Source: Oerskovia sp042887685 (GTDB lineage Bacteria > Actinomycetota > Actinomycetes > Actinomycetales > Cellulomonadaceae). From it: DNA of 64,000 nt. The notes beneath the pieces were generated by a model. It was given only the letters and a program-made list of their open reading frames with translations. It ran no database searches and was not told where the DNA came from. Shown here in pieces: positions 57,291 through 64,000 of the stretch. The position numbers and the translations under genes were made by a program. The stretch spans positions 186,001-250,000 of the forward strand of contig NZ_JBHVOS010000002.1 of the NCBI RefSeq assembly GCF_042887685.1, read 5' to 3'. Positions within the stretch are counted from its first letter, which is position 1. Every line of letters begins with the position of its first letter.

Positions 57291-57879
57291 GGTCGGGCTG
57301 AGCCGCGAGGGGGTCACGGCCCTCGCGCTGCGCGTGGTGGACGACGGCGGCGCGCAAGGGTTCGCCGGCCTCACCCTCGCGAAGGTCGCGGCCGCGGCCG
57401 GGGTCGCGACCCCGAGCCTGTACAAGCACGTGGGGTCGCTCGCCGACCTGCGCCGGTCCGTCGCGCTCGTCGCGGTGAACGACCTGACGCGAGCGACCGC
57501 CGCGGCGACGATCGGCCGCTCGGGCCCCGACGCCCTGTCCGCGCTCGCGTGGGCCGTCCGCGACTTCGCGCGCGAGCACCCGGGCCGCTACGCCGCGATC
57601 CAGCTCTCGCCCGACCTCGGGGCCACCGACGACGACCCGCTCTCGCGTGCGGGCGCCGAGACGATCGCGGTGATCGTCGCGGTCCTGCGCGGATTCGACC
57701 TCCCGGAGGCCCGCACGATCGACGCGATCCGCGCCGTGCGGTCCGCGGTGCACGGGTTCGTCTCGCTCGAGCTCATGGGCGGCTTCGGCCTGCCCGACGA
57801 CGTCGACCACAGCTTCGAGGTCCTCGTCCGTCTGCTCGTGGCCGGCATCGAGGACCTCTCCCACCCTTCTCCGTCCTGA
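57283..57879 (+). CDS. TetR-family regulator (WHG-domain type)
   Basis: This is a 198-aa repressor. The HTH reads FAGLTLAKVAAAAGVATPSL and YKHVGSLADLRRSV. The C-terminal ligand domain contains RSAVHGFVSLELMGGFGLPD, whose HGF/WHG motif marks this TetR subgroup. GTG 57283 lies inside the last codons of the hydrolase gene (8-bp overlap), so the two are translated together and are probably both repressed through the palindrome at 56411-56427. The effector is not known. Confidence 0.92.
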   Translation: MARVGLSREGVTALALRVVDDGGAQGFAGLTLAKVAAAAGVATPSLYKHVGSLADLRRSVALVAVNDLTRATAAATIGRSGPDALSALAWAVRDFAREHPGRYAAIQLSPDLGATDDDPLSRAGAETIAVIVAVLRGFDLPEARTIDAIRAVRSAVHGFVSLELMGGFGLPDDVDHSFEVLVRLLVAGIEDLSHPSPS

Positions 57880-57915
57880 CACGACCGTCGTCCCACCTAT
57901 CGAAGGAGAGCCGCC

Positions 57916-58614
57916 ATGAACGCACCGTCGATCGACCGGACCCGCCCCGACCTGGGCCTCGTCAGTCCCCGCACCGGGGCGCTGCTGCTCGCGGTCGCGG
58001 GCTTCCTCTTCCTCGCGTTCCCGCTCCTGCGCCCGTGGGTCCCCGAGGACGTCGCCACCCCGGAGCTCGCTGCCGCGTTCGCCTCGGGGCGCTGGATCGC
58101 AGCCCACCTGTGCGGCGCCGCAGGGTTCTGGCTGCTCCCCGCCGCGTTCCTCGCGCTGCGCGGACGGCTCGCCGGGACGCCGGGGCGGGCTCCGGCGTCG
58201 GGCGCGGTCGTCACGGGATGGCTCGGTGCCGGACTCGTCCTGCCCTACTTCGGTGCCGAGATCTTCGGGATCCACGCGATCGCCCGCGACGCCGTGACGA
58301 CGGGCGCCCTCGACTTCCTGCCGACGATCGAGGCCGTCCGGATGCAGCCCGTCGCGATGACGCTGTTCGGCCTGGGGCTGCTCGCCGTGGGCGCGAGCGG
58401 GGTGCTCGCCGCCGTGGCGGTGCGGCGCGGTGGGCTGGTCCCGCGGTGGACCGGGATCCCGCTCGCCGTCGGCCTGGTGCTCTACCTGCCGCAGTTCTTC
58501 ACCCCGCCGGCGGGGCGGATCGCGCACGGCGTGCTGCTGGCCGTGGGCTGCTGGCTCGTGGCGTGGGCTGTGCGCCGTGACGCCGAGGGTGACCGGGGAC
58601 GCCCCCGAGGGTGA
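57916..58614 (+). CDS. Hypothetical multi-pass membrane protein
   Basis: This 232-aa protein has about six hydrophobic segments (TGALLLAVAGFLFLAFPLL, GVLAAVAVRRGG and others). I cannot assign it to a named family with confidence. AAGGAGAG lies 9 bp upstream of ATG 57916. It follows the TetR gene by 36 bp on the same strand, so it may belong to the same repressed operon and help transport or membrane adaptation. Its last ~10 residues (AEGDRGRPRG) are coded by the first units of repeat array 3, which also supplies the stop codon. Confidence 0.75.
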   Translation: MNAPSIDRTRPDLGLVSPRTGALLLAVAGFLFLAFPLLRPWVPEDVATPELAAAFASGRWIAAHLCGAAGFWLLPAAFLALRGRLAGTPGRAPASGAVVTGWLGAGLVLPYFGAEIFGIHAIARDAVTTGALDFLPTIEAVRMQPVAMTLFGLGLLAVGASGVLAAVAVRRGGLVPRWTGIPLAVGLVLYLPQFFTPPAGRIAHGVLLAVGCWLVAWAVRRDAEGDRGRPRG

Positions 58615-58830
58615 CGCCGGTCCGCCGAGGGTGACGTCCGCCTGCGTCGAGGGTGACATCCGATGTCACCCTCGACGGGCGGGTCCGTCACCCTCGACGG
58701 GCGGGTCCGTCACCCTCGGCAGGCGGGTCCGTCACCCTCGGCGGAGCAGCACGTCACCCTCGGCGCACCAGCGCGTCACCCTCGGCAGAGCAGCACGTCA
58801 TCCCCGGCGGCGCAGCGCGTCAGCACGTGT
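58601..58830. repeat. 22-bp-period repeat array with internal orientation switch (array 3)
   Basis: The left part has CCGAGGGTGACG units with GAC ends at 58593, 58615, 58635 and 58657. GAGGGTGACATCCGATGTCACCCTC-type symmetry at 58650-58674 forms the centre, an 11-bp-arm hairpin. On the right GTCACCCTCGGC units start at 58665, 58687, 58709, 58731, 58753, 58775, 58797 and 58819, exactly 22 bp apart, with ~10 variable nt between. It fills the gap between a membrane-protein gene and convergent cbs. Confidence 0.93.
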
Positions 58831-60236
58831 CAGTGCGCCAGGAAGCCCAGCAGGTCGTGGCGCGTGAGCACCCCGACCGGGTCCCCGTCGTCGATCACGA
58901 GCAGCGCGTCGGCGTCGTGCAGCGCGGCCCGGATCGCCGCGACCCCCTCGCCTGCCCCGATGAGCGGGAACCGCGACTCCATGTGCTTGTCCACGCGGTC
59001 GGCGAGCGCCGCCCGCCCCGAGAACACCGCGTCGAGCAGCGCCCGCTCGCTCACGGCCCCCGCGACCTCGCCGATCTTGACGGGCGGCTCGGCCCCGACG
59101 ACCGGCATCTGCGAGACCCCGTACTCCCGCAGGATCTCGATAGCGTCGCGCACGGTCTCGCCCGGGTGGGTGTGGACGAGGCTCGGCAGCTGCCCGCTCT
59201 TGGAGCGCAGCATGTCTCCCGCGGTCACGCCCTCCTCGGCGTCGAGGAACCCGTAGGACCGCATCCAGGAGTCGTTGAAGATCTTGGACAGGTAGCCGCG
59301 GCCGCCGTCGGGCAGGATCACGACGATCACGGCGCGCGCCGCGGCCTCGGGGTCCTCCTCCTCGAGCCGCTGGGCCAGGCGCAGGGCCGCGACCACGGCC
59401 ATGCCGCACGACCCGCCGACGAGCAGGCCTTCCTCGCGGGCGAGCCGGCGGGTCATCTCGAACGAGTCGGCGTCGGTCACGGCGATGATCTCGTCGGGCA
59501 CGGTCGGGTCGTACGCGGCGGGCCAGAAGTCCTCGCCCACACCCTCGACGAGGTACGGGCGACCGTCGCCGCCCGAGTAGACGGACCCGGCCGGGTCGGC
59601 CCCGACGACGTGCACCCGCCCCCCGGCGTCGGACTCGCGCGGGGCCGACACGTCCTTGAGGTACCGCCCGGTGCCCGTGATGGTGCCACCGGTCCCGACC
59701 CCGGCGACGAGGTGGGTGACGAGACCGTCGGTGTCGGCCCAGATCTCGGGGCCCGTGCTCTCGTAGTGGGACGCGGGACCGTTGGGGTTGGCGTACTGGT
59801 TGGGCTTCCATGCCCCGGGGATCTCGGCGACGAGCCTGTCCGAGACCGAGTAGTAGGAGTCGGGGTGGTCGGGGGCCACGGCGGTGGGGGTCACGACGAC
59901 GCGCGCCCCGTAGGCGGTCAGGACGTCGCGCTTGTCCTGGCTCACCTTGTCGGGGCAGACGAACACGCAGTCGTACCCCTTGCGCTGGGCCACGAGCGCG
60001 AGCCCGACCCCGGTGTTCCCCGAGGTCGGCTCGATGATCGTGCCGCCGGGCGCGAGCTCCCCGGAGGCCTCGGCCGCCTCGATCATCTTGAGCGCGATGC
60101 GGTCCTTCACGGACCCGCCTGGGTTGAGGTACTCGACCTTGGCGAGGATCGTCGCGGAGAGGCCGTCGGTCACCGATCCGAGCCGGACCAGGGGTGTCCC
60201 GCCGACGAGGTCAGAGATGTGGTGTGCGAACTTCAT
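58830..60236 (-). CDS. cbs: Cystathionine beta-synthase
   Basis: It makes cystathionine from serine and homocysteine (468 aa). The PLP domain (~1-320) has Lys44 in YLNPGGSVKDRIALKMIE, the EPTSGNTGVGLA loop and VGTGGTITGTGRYLK. Two CBS domains follow (~335-468) with LVHTHPGETVRDAIEILREY and LVIDDGDPVGVLTRHDLLGF, the likely SAM- or nucleotide-sensing module. An O-acetylserine sulfhydrylase is less likely because of those domains. The start is ATG 60236. With metB in this window the strain may run reverse transsulfuration. Downstream lies repeat array 3. Confidence 0.92.
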   Translation of the reverse strand: MKFAHHISDLVGGTPLVRLGSVTDGLSATILAKVEYLNPGGSVKDRIALKMIEAAEASGELAPGGTIIEPTSGNTGVGLALVAQRKGYDCVFVCPDKVSQDKRDVLTAYGARVVVTPTAVAPDHPDSYYSVSDRLVAEIPGAWKPNQYANPNGPASHYESTGPEIWADTDGLVTHLVAGVGTGGTITGTGRYLKDVSAPRESDAGGRVHVVGADPAGSVYSGGDGRPYLVEGVGEDFWPAAYDPTVPDEIIAVTDADSFEMTRRLAREEGLLVGGSCGMAVVAALRLAQRLEEEDPEAAARAVIVVILPDGGRGYLSKIFNDSWMRSYGFLDAEEGVTAGDMLRSKSGQLPSLVHTHPGETVRDAIEILREYGVSQMPVVGAEPPVKIGEVAGAVSERALLDAVFSGRAALADRVDKHMESRFPLIGAGEGVAAIRAALHDADALLVIDDGDPVGVLTRHDLLGFLAH

Positions 60237-60243
60237 GCACCGA

Positions 60244-60792
60244 TCATGCGCTGCCGAGAGCCATTCCGCCGAGCACGGCGCACAGCGCGACGCTCACGCC
60301 GAGGACGACGACGAGCAGAGGACGGTCCGCGGCGTCGCGTGCGAAGTACCGCCCGACGGCCGCGCTCAGCCCGCCCGCGACGGCCAGGTAGAGCACCGAT
60401 GCCAGGGCGATGCCGCTCGTCGCGGTGGTCGGGTCCCCGGTGGCCGTGCTCAGCAGCGAGCCCAGCACCATGAAGCTCCAGATCCCGACGCCCACGAACC
60501 CGAGCGCGAAGAACAGGGTCGTGGCCTTGCGGTCGTCCCACTCGCGCGAGATGCGGTGCCCGAGCCAGCCGACCACGGCTCCCGCCGTGAGAGTCACAAG
60601 CAGGATGACGACCGCGGAGACCGTGACCCACGCGACCGCGTTGGGGACGCCACGGCCCACGAGGAGCCCGTAGGGGACCTGGAGGACGAGCAGCGTGAAG
60701 GCGGCCAGCGTGAGGCCGGCGGCAAAGACCGGCACCCGCGTCGGAACGGGTTCCGATGCGGGTGCCGGGGACTTCTTCCGGGCGTCGGCCAA
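60244..60792 (-). CDS. Hypothetical four- to five-helix membrane protein
   Basis: This 182-aa integral membrane protein is not assigned to a family. Helices are visible at VPVFAAGLTLAAFTLLVLQV, AWVTVSAVVILLVTLTAGAV, TLFFALGFVGVGIWSFMVLG, IALASVLYLAVAGGLSAAVG and LLVVVLGVSVALCAVLGGMA. The frame starts with TTG 60792, 2 bp after the BI-1 stop, so the two genes are co-transcribed; a rare TTG start is accepted because the spacing fits coupled translation. Such small proteins downstream of BI-1 family genes are common, but their role is unknown. Confidence 0.7.
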   Translation of the reverse strand: MADARKKSPAPASEPVPTRVPVFAAGLTLAAFTLLVLQVPYGLLVGRGVPNAVAWVTVSAVVILLVTLTAGAVVGWLGHRISREWDDRKATTLFFALGFVGVGIWSFMVLGSLLSTATGDPTTATSGIALASVLYLAVAGGLSAAVGRYFARDAADRPLLVVVLGVSVALCAVLGGMALGSA

Positions 60793-60794
60793 GG

Positions 60795-61682
60795 TCAGTC
60801 GCTGCTCTGCAGGATCGCGAACAGGCGCAGGAACTCGAGGTAGAGCCAGATGAGCGTGACCATGAGCCCGAACGCGGCGGACCAGGCGAACTTGGCGGGC
60901 ACGCCCGCCTCGACACCACGCTTGATCGAGTCGAAGTCGACGATGAGCGAGGCGGCCGCGAGACCGACGGCGATCAGGCCGATCGCGATGCCCCAGCCGC
61001 CCCCACGGGCGCCCCAGCCGTCCAGCACGCCCGTCATGATGAGGACCATGTTGACGAGCGAGAAGGCCAGGTAGCCGACCATGGCGATGAGCAGCCAGCG
61101 CGTGAACTTGGGCGTGACACGCACCTTGCCGGACTTGAAGAGGAACAGCGCGGCGGCGAAGGTCACGACGGTCGCGAGCACGGCCTGCAGGACGACGCCG
61201 TTGAGCTGGACGCCGTTGATGACCATGGAGTCGTAGTACTTGCTGATGCCACCGAGGAACGCACCCTGCGCGATCGTGTAGGCCACGATGAGCGCGGGGC
61301 TCGGGTTCCGCTTGAACGCGTTGACCAGACCCAGGACGAGGCCGATGATCGCGCCGCCGATCCAGATGAACGGCATGGTGTCGACGAGCTGCCAGCTGCC
61401 GGCCGCGACGACGACGAGCAGGGCGAGCAGGCCGCCGGTCTTGACGATGACGTCGTCGTACGTGAGGCGCTTGGTGTCGGCGGTGGTCGCGGTCGGCGCG
61501 TTGTACATGGCGTCGAGCGTCGCGGCGTCGGCGGTCTGGGCGCCGTAGCTGCCGTACTGGGCCTGCTGGGGCGGGGTGCCGTACGCGGGGTTCTGCTGGA
61601 CGGTGCCCGCAGCCCCCTGGCCGGTGCGCGCGCGCTTCGGCTCGCCGAAGATGGCGCTGTTGTTGAAGACGGGGTTGCTCAT
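60795..61682 (-). CDS. Bax inhibitor-1 / YccA family membrane protein
   Basis: This is a 295-aa membrane protein with about seven helices of the BI-1/TMBIM type. A ~75-residue Gln/Ala/Tyr-rich cytoplasmic lead (NPAYGTPPQQAQYGSYGAQT) precedes LTYDDVIVKTGGLLALLVVV. The core FIWIGGAIIGLVLGLVNAFK, VAYTIAQGAFLGGISKYYDS and the C-terminal DFDSIKRGVEAGVPAKFAW match the actinobacterial form. These proteins act as calcium leak channels or modulate FtsH-type proteolysis. ATG 61682 has AGGAGGA upstream. It is divergent from the ABC exporter genes. Confidence 0.88.
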   Translation of the reverse strand: MSNPVFNNSAIFGEPKRARTGQGAAGTVQQNPAYGTPPQQAQYGSYGAQTADAATLDAMYNAPTATTADTKRLTYDDVIVKTGGLLALLVVVAAGSWQLVDTMPFIWIGGAIIGLVLGLVNAFKRNPSPALIVAYTIAQGAFLGGISKYYDSMVINGVQLNGVVLQAVLATVVTFAAALFLFKSGKVRVTPKFTRWLLIAMVGYLAFSLVNMVLIMTGVLDGWGARGGGWGIAIGLIAVGLAAASLIVDFDSIKRGVEAGVPAKFAWSAAFGLMVTLIWLYLEFLRLFAILQSSD

Positions 61683-61968
61683 GCTTCCTCCTGGTCGCGG
61701 CGTCCAGTGCCCTCTGGCGAGGCGGGTGTCGCTGGCCGTGGTTCCATCCTATGCAACGAGCGGGTTCGCGCCGGTGTTCCCGGGGTTTTCATCCGACATT
61801 TCCCCCCGTCCCGAGCGAAGATCGCTCGACCGGCCGACGGGCGTCATCCTTGCGGCGTACGGGAACTCGTCGGGAAGATCGACCATGAGGGGGCATCGCC
61901 GGGAGGGTCCTGTTCTCTAGGCTGGGGACGTACCGAGCCACCACCCGCAACCCACCCGAGGGGCGAGC
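61683..61968. other. Divergent promoter region between BI-1 and ABC exporter genes
   Basis: A likely -10 for BI-1 on the minus strand is TAGGAT (61746-61751). CTAGGCT near 61917 is a possible -10 for the ABC operon. No gene is supported in the interval. Confidence 0.4.
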
Positions 61969-62943
61969 ATGATCGAAGCACGAGGCCTGACCAAGCGGTA
62001 CGGGCCCAAGACCGCTGTCGACGGGATCTCCTTCACCGTCCAGCCCGGCCAGGTGACGGGCTTCCTGGGCCCGAACGGTGCCGGCAAGTCGACCACGATG
62101 CGCATGATCATGGGGCTGGACCGTCCGACGGCCGGTTCCGTGACCGTCAACGGCAAGCCGTACGTCGCGCACCGTTCGCCCCTGACCGAGGTCGGGGCCC
62201 TGCTCGACGCGAAGGCCGTGCACACGGGCCGCAGCGCCTACAACCACCTCCTCGCGATGGCGGCGACGCACAACATCCCGAAGAACCGCGTGCAGGAGGT
62301 CATCGAGATGACCGGTCTGCAGTCGGTCGCGAAGAAGCGCGTCGGTGGCTTCTCGCTCGGCATGGGGCAGCGCCTGGGCATCGCGTCCGCGCTGCTGGGC
62401 GACCCCAAGACGCTCATCCTCGACGAGCCGGTCAACGGACTGGACCCCGAGGGTGTCCTGTGGGTCCGCAACCTGGCGCGCTACCTCGCGTCGGAGGGCC
62501 GGACGGTCTTCCTGTCGAGCCACCTCATGAGCGAGGTCGCGCTGACCGCGGACCACATCATCGTGATCGGCAAGGGCCGGATCATCGCCGACGCCCCCGT
62601 CAAGGACATCGTCGACGGCGGCGCCCAGCACACCGTGCGCGTCCGCACCCCGCAGGCCACCCAGCTCGCCGAGCTGCTGACCCGCGACGGCGCGACCGTC
62701 ACGTCCGACGAGCCGAGCCTGCTGCAGATCACGGGCGCCGAGGCTCCCGGGATCGGCGAGCTCGCGGCCGCTGCGGGCATCGTCCTGCACGAGCTGACGC
62801 CCGTCACCTCGACCCTGGAGGAGGCGTACATGCTCCTCACGGCCGACGCGGTCGAGTACCAGACCGAGTCCGCCGCCCAGCACATCGGCCACGGCGTGGA
62901 CGCGACGTCCGGCGCCTCGATCTCCGAAGGAGCCAAGCGATGA
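61969..62943 (+). CDS. ABC transporter ATP-binding protein
   Basis: This is the ATPase subunit of an ABC-2 type exporter (324 aa). The Walker A is GPNGAGKST in GFLGPNGAGKSTTMRMIMG, the signature is FSLGMGQRLGIASALLG, the Walker B is TLILDEPVNGLDPEG, and the switch His is in SSHLMSE. A ~90-residue C-terminal extension (AQHTVRVRTPQATQLAELLT) resembles the bcrA/DrrA-like dimerisation domain. The start is ATG 61969. Its stop overlaps the permease start by 4 bp. The substrate is not predictable; bacitracin-type or lipid exporters are the nearest relatives. Confidence 0.92.
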   Translation: MIEARGLTKRYGPKTAVDGISFTVQPGQVTGFLGPNGAGKSTTMRMIMGLDRPTAGSVTVNGKPYVAHRSPLTEVGALLDAKAVHTGRSAYNHLLAMAATHNIPKNRVQEVIEMTGLQSVAKKRVGGFSLGMGQRLGIASALLGDPKTLILDEPVNGLDPEGVLWVRNLARYLASEGRTVFLSSHLMSEVALTADHIIVIGKGRIIADAPVKDIVDGGAQHTVRVRTPQATQLAELLTRDGATVTSDEPSLLQITGAEAPGIGELAAAAGIVLHELTPVTSTLEEAYMLLTADAVEYQTESAAQHIGHGVDATSGASISEGAKR

Positions 62944-63788
62944 CCGCCGCCACCGTCTCCGCCGCCCAGCCGACGGCGAGGCGCACCTCGTCCGCCCGCC
63001 TCAGCGTCGGCGGGATCCTGAAGTCCGAGTGGATCAAGTTCCGTTCGCTGCGCTCGACGTGGTGGACCCTGGGCTCGACCGTCGCCGTCATGGTGCTCAT
63101 CAACCTGGGCACGGCCGCATCGCTGAACTACGCCGCCAGCCAGCCGGGGGTGGCGGCCCAGATGGGCAACATCTCGACCGTGCAGGCGCTCGTGTCGGGC
63201 TACGTCTTCGCCCAGCTCGCGGTCGCGGTCCTGGGCGCGCTCATCATGACGGGTGAGTACTCGACGGGCATGATCCGCTCGACCCTGAGCGCCATCCCGA
63301 CGCGTCTGCCGGCGCTCTGGGCCAAGGCGGCCATCATCGCGGTCGTGACGTTCGTCGTCGGCGTGGTGGGTATCGCGGTGTCGTACCTGGTGATCGCGCC
63401 CATGCTCTCGGGCAACGACCTCGTGCCCGACCTGGGCGACCCGGTCGTGCAGCGGGTCGTCCTGGCGTGCGCCGGCTACCTCACGCTCGTGGCGCTGCTC
63501 GCGGTCGGCGTCGGCACGATCATGCGGAACTCGGCGGGGAGCATCTTCACGCTCGTCGCGCTGCTCTTCGTGCTGCCGATCGTCGCGAGCTTCCTCTCGC
63601 AGGACTGGGTCCAGGACATGGCGAAGTTCCTGCCCATGAACCTCGGTACCGCCATGATGGCGGTCACGGAGGCCGACGCCGGTGGCGTCGACGTCCTGAC
63701 CCCGGGCGGGGCGACGATCGCGATGGCGGCATGGGCCGTGGTGTCCCTCGCCGCGGCGGCCGTCGTCCTCAAGCGTCGGGACGCCTGA
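62940..63788 (+). CDS. ABC-2 type exporter permease
   Basis: This is the membrane subunit partnering the preceding ATPase (282 aa, six helices). The N-terminal amphipathic KSEWIKFRSLRSTWWTLGST motif is characteristic of ABC-2 permeases in actinobacteria and Firmicutes. IMTGEYSTGMIRSTLSAIPT is the conserved loop that contacts the ATPase. ATG 62940 overlaps the ATPase TGA by 4 bp, so the two are made together. A long hairpin terminator follows the stop. Confidence 0.92.
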   Translation: MTAATVSAAQPTARRTSSARLSVGGILKSEWIKFRSLRSTWWTLGSTVAVMVLINLGTAASLNYAASQPGVAAQMGNISTVQALVSGYVFAQLAVAVLGALIMTGEYSTGMIRSTLSAIPTRLPALWAKAAIIAVVTFVVGVVGIAVSYLVIAPMLSGNDLVPDLGDPVVQRVVLACAGYLTLVALLAVGVGTIMRNSAGSIFTLVALLFVLPIVASFLSQDWVQDMAKFLPMNLGTAMMAVTEADAGGVDVLTPGGATIAMAAWAVVSLAAAAVVLKRRDA

Positions 63789-63803
63789 CCATCCCTCGCA
63801 CCG

Positions 63804-63858
63804 CGCACAGCCCGGCGCCGGACCACGAGACCCGTGGTCCGGCGTCGGGCGCTGTGCG
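63804..63858 (+). terminator. Terminator of the ABC exporter operon
   Basis: CGCCGGACCACG and CGTGGTCCGGCG pair perfectly inside, and CGCACAG / CTGTGCG outside with a 2-nt bulge, starting 16 bp after the permease stop. Confidence 0.75.
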
Positions 63859-64000
63859 TCCTGGGGACGACGGCCCGAGCGTCGCCGGCCCTTCCTCGGG
63901 GTCCGCGGCGACGCAGGCACCGCGGGCCACCCTCAAGCCGCGGCCCGGGAGCGCCGCGGTGTTCACCGAGCTCGACGCGCGCAGGCTCGGGCCGGTCCGC
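63854..64000 (+). CDS. Possible start of a further gene, cut by the window
   Basis: A frame is open from GTG 63854 to the window edge (49 codons): a Pro/Ser/Gly-rich lead followed by AVFTELDARRLGPVR. The end looks like normal coding sequence, but the start is uncertain because GTG 63854 lies inside the right arm of the preceding terminator, and a later start is possible. The family cannot be told from so short a piece. Confidence 0.3.
   Translation, partial: MRPGDDGPSVAGPSSGSAATQAPRATLKPRPGSAAVFTELDARRLGPVR

Noticed and set aside
54141..57425. 1094-aa frame on the minus strand opposite GH15 and the hydrolase
   Set aside because: An antisense shadow with low-complexity composition. It crosses an operator and repeat array 2.
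58577..58830. Structural RNA gene in array 3
   Set aside because: The exact 22-bp periodicity is a DNA repeat pattern; no additional conserved RNA fold could be argued from one sequence.
60756..63788. 1010-aa plus-strand frame leading into the ABC permease
   Set aside because: Only the last 282 residues are real coding sequence (the permease); the rest is antisense or out of frame to BI-1 and the ATPase.

Overview
This is a compact, very GC-rich actinobacterial chromosome segment. A mycothiol amidase gene (mca), a coproporphyrin-type haem pair (coproheme decarboxylase and ferrochelatase), many GTG starts, 4-bp ATGA/GTGA gene overlaps and many glycoside hydrolases point to Micrococcales near Cellulomonadaceae or Promicromonosporaceae. 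The genus cannot be fixed from sequence alone. I saw no rRNA, tRNA, insertion sequence, prophage or CRISPR array.

Layout. 1-6.6 kb: proline/glutamate catabolism (putA, a divergent PAS-AraC regulator, an aldo/keto reductase, glutamate dehydrogenase). 6.7-10.1 kb: TspO-like membrane protein, a small Ser/Ala-repeat protein, chdC and cpfC. 10.4-17.4 kb: a sugar-uptake operon (GH13 glucosidase, lipoprotein binding protein, two permeases) with its LacI regulator. 17.5-24.3 kb: an ACT protein, then a tightly coupled operon (GH20 hexosaminidase, N-acyl-D-amino-acid deacylase, IclR, D-amino-acid PLP enzyme, RidA) that looks built to dismantle N-acetylated sugars and D-amino-acid conjugates. 24.4-31.8 kb: a RecF-like ATPase, glycerate kinase, a DUF916 surface protein, an alkaline phosphatase fused to a WxL-like domain, a flavin reductase and MarR. 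32-37.4 kb: short-chain prenyl transferase, TrhA/hemolysin III, a nitrilase-family amidase, mca, DUF4307, greA. 37.8-43.7 kb: a DUF559-type nuclease-like protein, the metB/AI-2E-family/ilvA operon, msrA. 44-50.7 kb: GH19 chitinase, PAP2 phosphatase, CPBP protease, ArsR/SRPBCC pair, a LysR effector domain with a histone-like tail, DUF5997, DUF5680, a Rdx protein. 50.8-64 kb: lysE/lysG-type exporter pair, an rRNA-methyltransferase-like gene, FKBP, GH15, alpha/beta hydrolase with TetR, cystathionine beta-synthase, BI-1, and an ABC exporter.

The most unusual content is between the genes. First, a family of about 63-bp near-perfect palindromes recurs at least eight times. They share outer arms but have different inner arms, and base changes in one arm are matched by changes in the other. 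Two pairs flank single genes (the ATPase and the DUF559 gene), and two elements supply a neighbour's stop codon. Second, three arrays of a 22-bp period carry a conserved 12-nt core (GTCACCCTCGGC or its complement). Two of these arrays reverse orientation in the middle around a hairpin, and each supplies the stop codon of an adjacent gene. No protein in this window explains either repeat family.
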